DNA of 64,000 bases, taken from Gemmatimonas sp. (lineage in GTDB: Bacteria > Gemmatimonadota > Gemmatimonadetes > Gemmatimonadales > Gemmatimonadaceae). The position numbers and the translations under genes are program-made. The stretch covers positions 124,001 through 188,000 of the forward strand of contig NZ_JANPLK010000037.1 of the NCBI RefSeq assembly GCF_031426495.1, read 5' to 3'. Of this stretch, positions 1 through 9,313 are shown piece after piece (position 1 is the stretch's first letter; each line of letters begins with the position of its first letter). The notes beneath the pieces are model-generated. The model had not been told where the DNA came from. It worked only from the letters and a program-made list of their open reading frames with translations, and made no database searches.

Positions 1-840
1 GCGCCCGAGGCCGGGCCACGCGAAGACCTGCTCCACGAATACTGAACCGGCGATCACGCCAGGCAGCGTGAGCCCGAAGAGCACCACCAACGGCGTCAGC
101 GCGTTGCGGAGCACGTGCGCCCGCTCCACCTCGCCGCGCGTCAGGCCCCGCGCATACGCGGCCTGTACATGCGGCGCTCCAGCCGCGTCCAACAGGGCGC
201 GGCGTGCGAACCGCGAGACCCCGGCCGCACCGGGCAACGACAGCACGAGCAGGGGGAGCACCGCGTGCCGCCATCGGTCGGCCAATCCGAACGCTGCCGG
301 GTCCGCCGCCGGGTCTTGCATGCCGAACGCCGGCAATCGCATCGACGCCGGCAGGCCAAGCCACACCACGCCCGAGGTAAACAGTGTCACCATCGCCAGC
401 GCCAGCCAGAAGCTCGGCGCGGCATAGATCATCGTCATGAGGGCGGTGATCACACGGTCCGCGCGCCGCGACGCGCGCAACGCCTGCCGCATGCCCACCA
501 ACGTCCCGATCACGAAGCTGGCCAGCAACGAGACCCCCCCGAGGAACAGCGACACTGGCAACGCATCTGCGATGACGCGCGTGACCGGTTCCGCACGGAC
601 GAGACTCTCGCCAAGCTCGCCGCGCAGCACGCCACCGATCCACCGCGCATATTGCAACGGGAGTGGGGCATCGAGCCCCAGTGCGGTCCGCTGTCGGGCC
701 GCCTCTTCGGCCGATGCCGTCGGGGAGATCAACAACGTCGCCGGATCACCCGGTGCCAGATGGATCAGCGCGAAGGTGATGGTGGTGACGAGCCAGAGCA
801 GCAGGAGCGCGTCGAGCACGCGTGACGAGAGACGATGCAC
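1..840 (-). CDS. Dipeptide/oligopeptide-type ABC transporter permease (DppB-like), 3' end outside the window
   Basis: Inner-membrane permease of a peptide-type ABC importer. The minus strand reads through without a stop from a GTG at 840-838 to base 1, giving 280 residues. The N-terminus has a hydrophobic segment followed by HLAPGDPA, the typical first-helix signature of DppB/OppB proteins. Near the visible end is GLTRGEVERAHVLRNAL, the EAA-loop region that contacts the ATPase, then a last hydrophobic stretch ending AWPGLGR. The C-terminal tail lies beyond the window. The start overlaps the first codons of the divergent binding-protein gene; a second in-frame GTG lies seven codons in, and neither has a clear ribosome site. 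It probably works with the binding protein at 835. Confidence 0.88.
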   Translation of the reverse strand, partial: MHRLSSRVLDALLLLWLVTTITFALIHLAPGDPATLLISPTASAEEAARQRTALGLDAPLPLQYARWIGGVLRGELGESLVRAEPVTRVIADALPVSLFLGGVSLLASFVIGTLVGMRQALRASRRADRVITALMTMIYAAPSFWLALAMVTLFTSGVVWLGLPASMRLPAFGMQDPAADPAAFGLADRWRHAVLPLLVLSLPGAAGVSRFARRALLDAAGAPHVQAAYARGLTRGEVERAHVLRNALTPLVVLFGLTLPGVIAGSVFVEQVFAWPGLGR

Positions 841-2454
841 GTGAGGATGATGCCTCGTGGAGCGAGGACGTCAACCCGCGCGCGGCCATGGATTGTGGCG
901 AGCATCGCCGCGCTGTCGGTGTTAGGTGCCGTGGCCTGTGGTCGCCCCGATCGCCCGGCAGGGACGATTGTGATGGCGTCCGGCGCCGACCTCGAGTCGG
1001 GAAATCCGCTCGTCACGGTGCACCCGCTGTCGCGGCAACTGCAGCGACACGCGCTGTTCGTCACGCTGGTGAAGCTCGACAGCGCTCTCCAGCCTGAACC
1101 CTATCTGGCGCGCTCCTGGCAGTGGGACGCGTCCCGACGGGCGGTCACCTTCACGCTGTTGGTCGGCCTCACGTGGCACGACGGCGCGCCCACCACAGCG
1201 GCCGACATCGCCTTCACGATGGCGGCCGCGCGCGACACCGCATTGGGCTCACCGCGCGCTGGCGATGTCTCGGTGATGGATAGCGTGCTGGCGCTGAATG
1301 ACAGCACGGTGCGCGTGGTGTTTCGTGATCCGCGTGCCGAACTGCCCACGGTGCTTGCCGAGCTGCCCATCGTGCCGCAGCACGTGCTCGACAGCGTACC
1401 ACGGGCGCGCTGGCGCGCGCACCCCTTTTCGACGGCGCCGGTGGGCAATGGCCCATTTCGCTTCGTGTCGAGAACGCCTGGCCGCCAGTGGCGCTTCGCG
1501 CGGAACGCTGACTTTCCGCCCGCACTCGGCGGGCCGCCGAACGCGCAGCAGATCGTGGTCGCGGTCGTCGACGAAGCCGCCACGAAGTTCGCTGGACTCG
1601 TCAGCGGGGAACTCGACGTGGCCGGCGTGTCACCAACGATGGCACATCTCGTGGAGCGCGATCCATCGCTCATGCTGATGACGCCACCGGCGCTCTTCTC
1701 CACGGTGTTGGCCTTTAATACCACACGCGCACCCTTCGCAGATGCCAGGGTGCGACGCGCTCTGAGTCTCTCCATCGATCGCGTGCGCCTCGTGCGCGCG
1801 GCGGTCGCCGGCTACGCCACGCCGGCGGCCGCCGCCATTCCGCCCGGCTTACCGTTCTCAGTCGCCGAGGCGCCGGTCCTCGACACGAAGCAGGCCGACT
1901 CGTTGCTGGATGCCGCTGGCTGGACGCGCCGCCAGGCCGGCGTCGTGCGCACGCGAGGCGGCGTGCCGCTCGAAGTCACACTACTCACCGTTGGTGGCGG
2001 CGACATGGCCGTCGAGCAACTCGTGCAGGCGGACCTGGCCGCGCGTGGCGTCGTGCTCACGCTGCGCGTGATGGAACTCTCGTCGTTCCTCGCGACCGTC
2101 CGCGCGCCGGTCAAGCAATTCGATGTCGTGCTCACCGGCATTCCTGGGGATATTGCGCTCGGGCACCTCTCGGCGATGTTCGCCACCGCACAGCGCGGCG
2201 GTGCACTCGATTACACCGGCTTGCACACCGCGGAGCTCGACCGCCAGCTTGCCGCCGCACGCGGTGCCGGCCCCGACGCTGCGTCCGCCGCATGGCGAGC
2301 CGTGGCGGCAGAACTCGAGGCGGCCATGCCGGTCGCGTGGCTGTTCCACGCGCGTGGCGTGCAGGGGCGCTCGCGGAAACTCAAGGGTGTACATATGGAT
2401 CTGCGTGGTGAGCTTGTTTCCGTCGCGCGTTGGACGCGTCAGGACACCCCGTGA
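835..2454 (+). CDS. ABC transporter substrate-binding lipoprotein, family 5 (peptide/solute)
   Basis: Extracytoplasmic binding protein of an oligopeptide-type ABC importer. With the ATG at 835 it has 539 residues. A positively charged N-terminus and hydrophobic segment end in a lipobox with Cys35 (LGAVAC), so it should be lipid-anchored. The body has the SBP_bac_5 pattern, including LTWHDGAPTTAADIAFT about residues 105-120 and an RRALSLSIDR segment typical of the second lobe. Alternative starts are ATG 847 or 850, which would avoid overlapping the divergent permease; all still keep the signal peptide. The stop overlaps the GTG of the heparinase-like gene (GTGA), so the two are probably translated together. 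The substrate cannot be told from sequence. Confidence 0.88.
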   Translation: MHVRMMPRGARTSTRARPWIVASIAALSVLGAVACGRPDRPAGTIVMASGADLESGNPLVTVHPLSRQLQRHALFVTLVKLDSALQPEPYLARSWQWDASRRAVTFTLLVGLTWHDGAPTTAADIAFTMAAARDTALGSPRAGDVSVMDSVLALNDSTVRVVFRDPRAELPTVLAELPIVPQHVLDSVPRARWRAHPFSTAPVGNGPFRFVSRTPGRQWRFARNADFPPALGGPPNAQQIVVAVVDEAATKFAGLVSGELDVAGVSPTMAHLVERDPSLMLMTPPALFSTVLAFNTTRAPFADARVRRALSLSIDRVRLVRAAVAGYATPAAAAIPPGLPFSVAEAPVLDTKQADSLLDAAGWTRRQAGVVRTRGGVPLEVTLLTVGGGDMAVEQLVQADLAARGVVLTLRVMELSSFLATVRAPVKQFDVVLTGIPGDIALGHLSAMFATAQRGGALDYTGLHTAELDRQLAAARGAGPDAASAAWRAVAAELEAAMPVAWLFHARGVQGRSRKLKGVHMDLRGELVSVARWTRQDTP

Positions 2455-5285
2455 AGCGACTCCGATTGCTGCCGCTCGATCTCGACGCCCGTCGCCTCGA
2501 GACCGCCGATGGATCGTCGCTTGCGCCCACCGTGAACGGCCTCGCGATGGAACTCGAGCCGCTCATGCAGCGCGAACTCCCGATCCCTCGCCAGAAAGCT
2601 CGCCTCACGCGAGTGGGTGGACGGTGTCCGGTACACGGGCGGTTGCTCGAGTTCGATCCCTGGTCGCCGCATGCGCATTATTGCGAGCGGTGTGCACGCA
2701 CGTACACTGGCGTCGAGCACGACGACTGGTGGGCGATGGGGGCGCAGCTCTACACCGCCGAGCGCGCGGTGCATGCCGCCACGCTGTACGCCCTGCGTGG
2801 CGACCAGCGTCACGCCGAGCTCGCGTTGCGGATCCTCGCGGAGATGGCCGATCGCTACGAGCACTGGCCGAATCGCGACAATGTGCTCGGCCCGACGCGC
2901 CCGTTCTTCAGCACCTATCTCGAGTCGATCTGGCTGCTGAATCTCTGTCATGCGCTCGACCTGCTCGATGCCGCCATGGCGCCCGGAGCCGATACGGTCG
3001 GAGGGCGACTGCGTGATCGGTTGATCGCGCCCAGTGCCTCGCTCATCGCCTCGTATCACGAGGGCACGTCCAACCGACAAGTGTGGAATGAAGTCGCGGT
3101 GTTGTCGGCCTTCCGGGTGCTCGACGACCAGCCGGCCTTCCAAAGTCGCCTCGATGCGGATCAACAGCTGCGCACGTTACTGGAGCAGGGACTACTCGCC
3201 GACGGCACGTGGTACGAGGGAGAGAACTATCATCTCTTCGCGCACCGCGGCCTGTGGTACGGCATGCAGTTACTCACCGCTGCCGGGTTGTCGCTTCCCC
3301 CGTCGCTCGGCGATCGGTACGCCGCCGGCTTCATGACGCCGTTTCTGGGGCTGCTCCCCGATGAGACGCTCCCGTCACGGCGGGATTCGCAGTATGCCGT
3401 CTCGATCCGGCAGTGGCGATTCGCCGAGTGGTGCGAACTCGGCTATGCCCATCGGGCCGATCCACGACTCGCCGGTCTCTTGTCGCGACTGTACGACGGC
3501 TCGATCGAGCGGCAGTCCACGGCGCGTGCTCGCTCCACCGCCGACGCCGAGCGCAATGAAGGGCCGACGTCGCTGTCACGCGCCGATCTGTCGTGGCGAT
3601 CGGTCCTGATGGCGTCGGCCCAGCCGGTGCACGAGGGGCAATGGGCACCGGCCAGCGTGCTGCTGCCCTCGCAAGGACTCGCCGTGCTGCGGCGCGAACA
3701 GGGGAACGTCTATGTCGCGCTTGAGGGTGGCCACTCCGGAAGCGGACACGGACATCCGGATCGCCTGGGCTTGTCGCTGCAGACGGGTGACGAGCGATGG
3801 TTGCAGGATCCGGGCACCGGCAGCTACGTCGAGCGTACGCTTCATTGGTATCGCAGCACGCTGGCGCATCATGCGCCGCTCGTGAACGGGGCGTCGCAGC
3901 CGCCTGCCACGGCGACGCTGCTCGGCTTCGAAGAACGCGGCGGCATGGGATGGATGCGGAAGCGTGCCATGATCGGGCAGGGCGTACACGCGACCCGTAC
4001 CGTCGTGGTGTGCGAGGGGTACTGCCTCGACGTGCTCGAGTGGGAGCGCGATGCGACGTCGCAGGACGCCGCCGACGACATCACGATCACACTCCCGCTC
4101 TGTGGCAACGCGCGTCGTGTCGCCCCTAACGCGTTTTCGACGGCTTCGCGCACGGGCGCGGGCGGACTCGAAGACGGTTTCGATTTCCTCCAGCAGGTCG
4201 AGTCGGTGCGCGTCGACGGATCCGCGGTCGTCGACGCGATCGCGCTTAACGCTGACGGTACGCCGAGCCAACGCGTCGGCGCGCGCCTGCAGTTCGCGGC
4301 GAACGTGCGAGCCACTCTCATCAGGGCCCGCGTGCCCGGAGCCCCCGGATGCAGCGGGACGGTGCGGCATGCGGTGGAGCTCCAGGGAGCCTCCGGACGA
4401 TTGGTGTCGGTGTGGTATTGGCAGCCGTCCGACGCGCGGCCTGTCGTTGAACACGTCGTGATCAACGCCACGGACGACGGCGCACCGCTCGCGCGCGTGA
4501 CCAGCGCCGATGGCACGACGGCGGTGCACGGACCGGCGCCGCACGGATGGCACATTGAATTGCTGGCGCGCCACGCGCGAAGTAGCGTGGATCTCGAAGG
4601 GCTCATCGACCTACCGACGGCGGCGGTCACCCAGTCCGAGCGCGTCGCGCTACCGGATCGGGCGCGCGCCTTGCCACTGCACGCAGTTCTTGGCGCATCG
4701 CAGTATCTGCGCACCGAACAGGACTGGGGTGAAAGCGGGAGCCCGACCGCCACGGTGCATGTCGCCGTCGACGGACCGCACGTGGTCCTCGAGGTCGTCG
4801 CCAACACCGGCAAGGTCGTGGCGCCAGACGGTGGTGGCAACCCGCTCGATAACGAGCGGGCACAGGTGAACGCCGACGGCGTGCAGTGGTACTGGGGCGC
4901 CTCGCATGACGGATGGGCGCAGGCCGCGCTCTGTACGCCGTCCGACGACACGGTGCACATGACGCGCCTGGTCCCTGGGGAGTGGCCGCTCCCCGACGCG
5001 ACCTGGACGGCGCTCCCCGGCGACGGCGGATGGCGCGTGCGCTTCAAGTGGCGCCTCAGCGATCTGCCGACAGCGCCCGACGGCTCCATCGCCTTCGATC
5101 TGGTGGTGAACGAGCGTCCGGCCGATCGCGTCCGTCGACGCGGGCAGCTCGTGCTCAGCGGACGTCGTGCCGACCTGCCATCTGCGGCGGCCTACTCCTA
5201 TCTGCGCGGCGATCGACAATCGCAGGCGCGCGTCGTGCGCCTTCAGCTCCATCCCGGTCGCGGGCCTCAACTCTCGGGCCGCTGA
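2451..5285 (+). CDS. Heparinase II/III-like polysaccharide lyase family protein
   Basis: About 944 residues from the GTG that overlaps the preceding stop; an in-frame ATG at 2430 is an alternative. The N-terminal half looks like the alpha/alpha toroid of heparinase II/III-type lyases, with NRQVWNEVAVLSAF and EGENYHLFAHRGLWYG near residues 210-265, where catalytic Asn, Tyr and His residues of such lyases lie. Residues about 425-475 carry the Heparinase_II_III beta-domain signature GSGHGHPDRLGLSL, followed by DPGTGSY and WYRSTLAHHAP. No signal peptide is visible, so it may act in the cytoplasm on an imported oligosaccharide. The C-terminal 450 residues are unassigned beta-rich sequence. True lyase activity and substrate are inference. 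Confidence 0.8.
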   Translation: MKRLRLLPLDLDARRLETADGSSLAPTVNGLAMELEPLMQRELPIPRQKARLTRVGGRCPVHGRLLEFDPWSPHAHYCERCARTYTGVEHDDWWAMGAQLYTAERAVHAATLYALRGDQRHAELALRILAEMADRYEHWPNRDNVLGPTRPFFSTYLESIWLLNLCHALDLLDAAMAPGADTVGGRLRDRLIAPSASLIASYHEGTSNRQVWNEVAVLSAFRVLDDQPAFQSRLDADQQLRTLLEQGLLADGTWYEGENYHLFAHRGLWYGMQLLTAAGLSLPPSLGDRYAAGFMTPFLGLLPDETLPSRRDSQYAVSIRQWRFAEWCELGYAHRADPRLAGLLSRLYDGSIERQSTARARSTADAERNEGPTSLSRADLSWRSVLMASAQPVHEGQWAPASVLLPSQGLAVLRREQGNVYVALEGGHSGSGHGHPDRLGLSLQTGDERWLQDPGTGSYVERTLHWYRSTLAHHAPLVNGASQPPATATLLGFEERGGMGWMRKRAMIGQGVHATRTVVVCEGYCLDVLEWERDATSQDAADDITITLPLCGNARRVAPNAFSTASRTGAGGLEDGFDFLQQVESVRVDGSAVVDAIALNADGTPSQRVGARLQFAANVRATLIRARVPGAPGCSGTVRHAVELQGASGRLVSVWYWQPSDARPVVEHVVINATDDGAPLARVTSADGTTAVHGPAPHGWHIELLARHARSSVDLEGLIDLPTAAVTQSERVALPDRARALPLHAVLGASQYLRTEQDWGESGSPTATVHVAVDGPHVVLEVVANTGKVVAPDGGGNPLDNERAQVNADGVQWYWGASHDGWAQAALCTPSDDTVHMTRLVPGEWPLPDATWTALPGDGGWRVRFKWRLSDLPTAPDGSIAFDLVVNERPADRVRRRGQLVLSGRRADLPSAAAYSYLRGDRQSQARVVRLQLHPGRGPQLSGR

Positions 5286-5372
5286 GCCGCTATCTTCACC
5301 AGGCGGGACACGACGTCTCGTATGCCTCTGTCATCCCCGCGCCGGGGGGGACGGTCCTCGAATTCCCGTCGG

Positions 5373-6221
5373 ATGTCCGAATCTGTAATGACCGCCGTCA
5401 CGGTGGTCCTGTACGAATCGCAGGATCCTATCAACATCGGCGCTGTCGTGCGCGCGATGAAGAACATGGGTGCGGTGGACCTGCGTCTGATCCGCCCGTG
5501 TCACTACGACCTCAATCGCATCGAGCAGATCGCCCACGATACGCGCGATGTCGTGGCCCGCATTCGCCACTTTGACACGATCGACGACGCGCTTGCGGAT
5601 TGCCGCTACGTGGTGGCGTTCTCGGGACGGCGTCGCGCCGCCAAGTGGGCGCGCCACACGCCGCGCACCGCCGCCGTGGACTTGCTCGCGCATGCGCAAC
5701 TCGGCCGCGTCGCCATCATGTTCGGCCGCGAGGATCATGGGCTGCCGAACGACGCGCTCGATCGTGCGCACGCCGTCGCGACGATTCCCACCACCGAGCA
5801 CTTCTCCCTCAACGTTGCGCAGGCCTGCCTGCTTGCGTTGTACGAGTGCCACGTACTGGCCGGGGACGCCACCAAGAAGCTCGCGGGGCCGAAGCACGCC
5901 AAGGGTGCGCCGACGATGGAAGAATTCGAGCTGACCTTTCGCGACGCCGAGAAGGCGCTCGAAGCGCTCTCGTACTTCAAGACGCGCAGCCCTGAGCTGA
6001 TCATGCGCTCGATGCGCGCGCTGCTGTTTCGGGCGGAGCCCGACGCCCGGGAGCTGTTGCTCGTGCGCACGGCCAGCATCGAAGTGCTGCGCACCGTGGA
6101 GCGCGAATCACGCCTCGCCGTCGAGCGCGCTCTCGCCAATCATGCCGTGGCCCGCGAAGCCGCCGTGCGGACCGAATCGCAACCCGCCGACGCACCACAC
6201 GAGGTTGGGACCGAGTCGTGA
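5373..6221 (+). CDS. trmJ: SpoU/TrmJ-family RNA 2'-O-methyltransferase
   Basis: SAM-dependent ribose methyltransferase of the SPOUT superfamily, probably acting on tRNA position 32 like TrmJ. The three SPOUT motifs are present: NIGAVVRAMKNMG (residues about 21-33), IMFGREDHGL (about 114-123) and HFSLNVAQACLLALYE (about 142-158), which form the SAM-binding knot. The C-terminal 110 residues are a charged helical extension, as in TrmJ. I prefer the ATG at 5373 (282 residues); ATG 5322 and 5388 are also in frame. It sits between the heparinase-like gene and the aminotransferase and overlaps the next start by GTGA, so it may be a passenger in that operon. Assignment to trmJ rather than a paralogue is moderate. 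Confidence 0.78.
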   Translation: MSESVMTAVTVVLYESQDPINIGAVVRAMKNMGAVDLRLIRPCHYDLNRIEQIAHDTRDVVARIRHFDTIDDALADCRYVVAFSGRRRAAKWARHTPRTAAVDLLAHAQLGRVAIMFGREDHGLPNDALDRAHAVATIPTTEHFSLNVAQACLLALYECHVLAGDATKKLAGPKHAKGAPTMEEFELTFRDAEKALEALSYFKTRSPELIMRSMRALLFRAEPDARELLLVRTASIEVLRTVERESRLAVERALANHAVAREAAVRTESQPADAPHEVGTES

Positions 6222-7459
6222 CTCGAGGCATTCCCTTCGCCGGCGTGCCGGACGACGACTGGCGTTCACGGGCTGCCGATGTGATTCCCGGAGGGAGTTC
6301 GACAGGGAGCCGCCGCCCGGAGGTGCTCTACGGTACGCGAGCCTTCGATCCGGCCGTGCCCACGCACTTCGAACGGGCGGAGGGGTGCTCGCTCTGGTCG
6401 CCCGATGGGCGTCGATTCATCGATTGCGGAATGGCGCTGGGCGCGGTCGGTATCGGGTACGCCGACCCGTCTGTTACCCGCGCGGTCATCGACGCGGCGT
6501 CCAACGGGAATGTGTCCGCGCTCCCGCACCGGCTTGAAGTCGAGGTGGCCGAGCGGCTTGTGCAGGTGATCCCGTCGGCGGAACAAGTGCGCTTCCTGCG
6601 CACGGGGGCCGAAGCGAATGCGGCCGCCATCCGGCTCGCGCGCGCACTCACCGGTCGCGAGCACATTATTGCCTGCGGGTATTTTGGGTGGCTCGACTGG
6701 TGCAGCGAGGCCATCGGCGTTCCCACGACTGTACAGCACGCCGTCACCCGAGTGCCCTTCAACGACCTGACGGCGCTCGAGCGCACGGTGTCCCTCCACG
6801 AGGCGTCACTCGCCGCGATCATCATCGAGCCGCTCGTGCACGAGCTCGCGCAGGTCGCTTGGCTCGAATCGGCTCGACGACTGGCTGACCGCACCGGCGC
6901 CGTCCTCATCTTCGATGAAGTCAAGACGGCCTTTCGCGTGCGCACGGGCGGGGTGCAGGAACTCACCGGTGTCACGCCTGATCTCACCACCCTTGGCAAG
7001 GCCATGGCGAATGGCTATCCCTTGGCGGCCGTGGTCGGACGAGCCGCGGTGATGGACGCCGCGCAGCGCACCTGGATCTCGTCGACCGCCGCCACGGAGA
7101 GTACGGGACTTGCCGCCGCGAAGGCGGTACTTGACTGGCACGAGCGCACCGACGTTCCCGAGCGCATGGCCGCCGCCGGCGGGATGCTTTTGGAGATCAT
7201 CGGTACGGCGCTGACGGAGTCGCCGTGGGTCGGCGTACAGGCCGACGGACCGCCCACGATGTGGCGGTTGCTGGCCGACGCGCCCGATCAGCTGGACGCC
7301 CTCGTCTCCGTTGCGGCGCGCCACGGACTGCTTTTGAAACGCGGAGCCTATCAATTCGGCGCCGTGGCGCACGATGAGGCGGTGCTTGCCCAGGTGAGCG
7401 AGCTCATGCCGCACATCATGCAGGCGCTACTCCCCGGACCACGACGCGTCGAGGACTGA
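6218..7459 (+). CDS. PLP-dependent class III aminotransferase (glutamate-1-semialdehyde aminomutase-like)
   Basis: 413 residues from a GTG overlapping the previous stop. Fold-type I PLP enzyme of the class III group. FDEVKTAFR (near residue 231) supplies the Asp that contacts the pyridine nitrogen, and Lys261 in TLGKAMANGYPLAAV is the Schiff-base lysine. The N-terminus VIPGGSSTGSRRPE resembles HemL-type aminomutases, but the location in a transport and catabolic operon argues against tetrapyrrole synthesis. It more likely transaminates or isomerises an intermediate derived from the transporter's substrate. Two amidohydrolase-fold genes follow directly. The exact reaction is unknown. Confidence 0.8.
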   Translation: MTRGIPFAGVPDDDWRSRAADVIPGGSSTGSRRPEVLYGTRAFDPAVPTHFERAEGCSLWSPDGRRFIDCGMALGAVGIGYADPSVTRAVIDAASNGNVSALPHRLEVEVAERLVQVIPSAEQVRFLRTGAEANAAAIRLARALTGREHIIACGYFGWLDWCSEAIGVPTTVQHAVTRVPFNDLTALERTVSLHEASLAAIIIEPLVHELAQVAWLESARRLADRTGAVLIFDEVKTAFRVRTGGVQELTGVTPDLTTLGKAMANGYPLAAVVGRAAVMDAAQRTWISSTAATESTGLAAAKAVLDWHERTDVPERMAAAGGMLLEIIGTALTESPWVGVQADGPPTMWRLLADAPDQLDALVSVAARHGLLLKRGAYQFGAVAHDEAVLAQVSELMPHIMQALLPGPRRVED

Positions 7460-7460
7460 G

Positions 7461-8309
7461 ATGACAACCATGGTGATCGACGTACACGCGCACTTTCACA
7501 CGCCCTATACCAACCGCGGTGACTGGCCGCGATACAATGCCTCCCGCCTCGATGCCGGCGATCGCATCGGTGTCGTGTGCCACGTGGCCTCCGTGCTCGG
7601 GTCGTGGGGCGCTACGTCGCCCACCTATTTTGCTTCGCCCGACGACCAGACGCGCGCCAACGACTGGATGCTCGATTTTGCGGACGAACAGTCACCGCGC
7701 GTGAAAGCGTGGGTTGCCGTGAATCCGAACTACACGGGGCATGCGCTCGCCGAGATCGAGCGCGGCATCGCGCGCGGCGCGATCGGCATCAAACTCGCGG
7801 CCGGCCGTCGCGCCGACGATGCGCTTCTCGACGACATCGCTGCCGCGGCCGCGCAATTCGGCGTGCCGGTGTTGCAACACATTTGGCAGCACCGCCGCCG
7901 CGATTGGCCGAATCAGGACGCCTCGGACGGCATCGAGCTGGCGCGACTCGCCGCGCGTCATCCCCGAGCGACATTCCTGTTGGCGCATATCGGCGGCGGC
8001 GGCGACTGGGCGCACACGAATCCTGCGGTTCGAGACGTCGAGAACATCGTGATGGATCTGTCAGGAAGCGGGATTGATCGTGGGATGATCGACGAGGCCA
8101 TGCGCTGGGTCGGGGCGCGTCGCCTGCTATGGGCGGCCGACCTGACGTTGTGCACCGGGCTTACGAAGTTGCGCGCCTTGCCGTTTACCGGCGCATCGGA
8201 GGATGATCTGGCCGACATGTGCTGGCGAAACGCCGTGCGGATCTTTCCGGACGGCGCCTTCACCGCCGCGCTGTCCACGGCGCGCCCAACGGCGGGAGCG
8301 ACCGCATGA
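7461..8309 (+). CDS. Amidohydrolase-family protein (metal-dependent TIM barrel)
   Basis: 282 residues. The N-terminal D-x-H-x-H motif is at residues 7-11 (IDVHAHFH), with a third His in LLAHIGGGGDW near residue 175 and a late Asp in LLWAADL near 223; together these are the metal and catalytic ligands of the amidohydrolase_2 group (TIM-barrel hydrolases and decarboxylases). No signal peptide, so cytoplasmic. It begins one base after the aminotransferase stop and its own stop overlaps the start of a second amidohydrolase-like gene (ATGA). It probably hydrolyses or decarboxylates a small intermediate of the same pathway. Confidence 0.78.
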   Translation: MTTMVIDVHAHFHTPYTNRGDWPRYNASRLDAGDRIGVVCHVASVLGSWGATSPTYFASPDDQTRANDWMLDFADEQSPRVKAWVAVNPNYTGHALAEIERGIARGAIGIKLAAGRRADDALLDDIAAAAAQFGVPVLQHIWQHRRRDWPNQDASDGIELARLAARHPRATFLLAHIGGGGDWAHTNPAVRDVENIVMDLSGSGIDRGMIDEAMRWVGARRLLWAADLTLCTGLTKLRALPFTGASEDDLADMCWRNAVRIFPDGAFTAALSTARPTAGATA

Positions 8310-9184
8310 GGACGGCCTCGGTGCCAGACGCCCGTCCGATCGATGTGACCAGTTGGATCGGCGGCTATCCGTTCCGCGATGTGCCGCACCCGGACCCGGA
8401 CGTTCTGGTTCGTGTCCTCGACCGCGAAGGCTTCGCCGGCGCCTGGGTCGGGCATCTGCCCGGCGCCTTCTTCCGCGATCCCGTGCCGTCCAATCGGGCA
8501 CTGTACGCGGCCTTGGCGCCGTTCGCCGGCGTCTTGCATCCGGCACCGATCGTCCGCCCCGACTGGCCTGGCTGGACGGAAATGTTGCGCGATGCCGTGA
8601 ATGCGGGGGCGCCTGCGGTGCGGGCCTATCCGGCGCAGTGGGGCCTCGGATCCGGTCATCCGGCAATGGCGGAGCTGGCGTTTGCCTGCGGTGAAGCCGG
8701 CGTGGCGCTGCACGTGACGCTCCGCTTCGAGGATCTGCGTCAGCGTCATCCCATGGACTCCGCTGGAGACGTGCCGGCGGCGACCCTAAGAGCGATCGCG
8801 CGACTCGCGGGATCCCGATGTCATCTCGTCGTTGCCGGTGCCGGTCGCGACCTCATCGAAGAAACGCACTGGGGACTCACCCCCCTCGAGCAGCAGCGCG
8901 TGTTCTACGACTTCGGGTGGGTGTGGGGACCGCCGGAGGATCATTTTGCGCACCTCGTAGCCACCGTCGGCGCCGAGCGGCTGGCCTGGAGTAGCTGGTG
9001 GCCGTTGCGCCTGACGCAGCAGTCGCGGGCCCTCGTTGACCTGTTACCGCAACACGCTTCGTCCCCGCGTGCTGAACCGAATTTTGCGAACGGCCGCACG
9101 ATTTTCGAGGCCGCGCAGCAGGTGGCTCAGTCCAGACTCGAGCCCGAACACGGCGCGGGAACCGCGTTGCGAACAAATCGTTGA
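8306..9184 (+). CDS. Amidohydrolase-fold protein lacking the N-terminal HxH metal motif
   Basis: 292 residues from the ATG that overlaps the preceding stop. The sequence has the general layout of the amidohydrolase_2 family, and its upstream neighbour is a relative, but the place where D-x-H-x-H should be reads IDVTSWIGGYPFR, so the first two His ligands are absent. The late part (LAWSSWWPL) also departs from the usual GSDYP-type Asp motif. It may be a non-metal or structural partner of the upstream amidohydrolase, or a separate subfamily with a changed active site. Last gene of the operon; the following 226 bases hold no gene. Confidence 0.65.
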   Translation: MRTASVPDARPIDVTSWIGGYPFRDVPHPDPDVLVRVLDREGFAGAWVGHLPGAFFRDPVPSNRALYAALAPFAGVLHPAPIVRPDWPGWTEMLRDAVNAGAPAVRAYPAQWGLGSGHPAMAELAFACGEAGVALHVTLRFEDLRQRHPMDSAGDVPAATLRAIARLAGSRCHLVVAGAGRDLIEETHWGLTPLEQQRVFYDFGWVWGPPEDHFAHLVATVGAERLAWSSWWPLRLTQQSRALVDLLPQHASSPRAEPNFANGRTIFEAAQQVAQSRLEPEHGAGTALRTNR

Positions 9185-9284
9185 TGCTGCAAGCGGAAAG
9201 TTCCAGCAAACCGTCGCGTTATAGCATGCGAACACTTGCGTACAAATACGGTGACGGGCATACTTCCCGCTTGCAAAAATCGGG

Positions 9285-9313
9285 TTGACACAGACTTACA
9301 CGCATGACTACGG
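9285..9313 (+). promoter_or_regulatory. Possible promoter of the act operon
   Basis: A perfect -35 hexamer TTGACA lies at 9285-9290 in the gene-free stretch before actA, but the -10 position 17 bases on (CTACGG, 9308-9313) is a poor match. The call rests mainly on the -35 box and the location; an extended or alternative -10 is possible. Confidence 0.32.

Noticed and set aside
115..825. A plus-strand 236-codon open frame
   Set aside because: The minus strand over the same bases encodes a convincing ABC permease with membrane helices and the EAA loop; the plus frame is Arg/His/Gln-rich nonsense.
6218..7459. Glutamate-1-semialdehyde aminomutase for haem synthesis (hemL)
   Set aside because: Overall family fits, but the operon context with transporter and amidohydrolases makes a catabolic aminotransferase more likely; the symbol hemL was not assigned.
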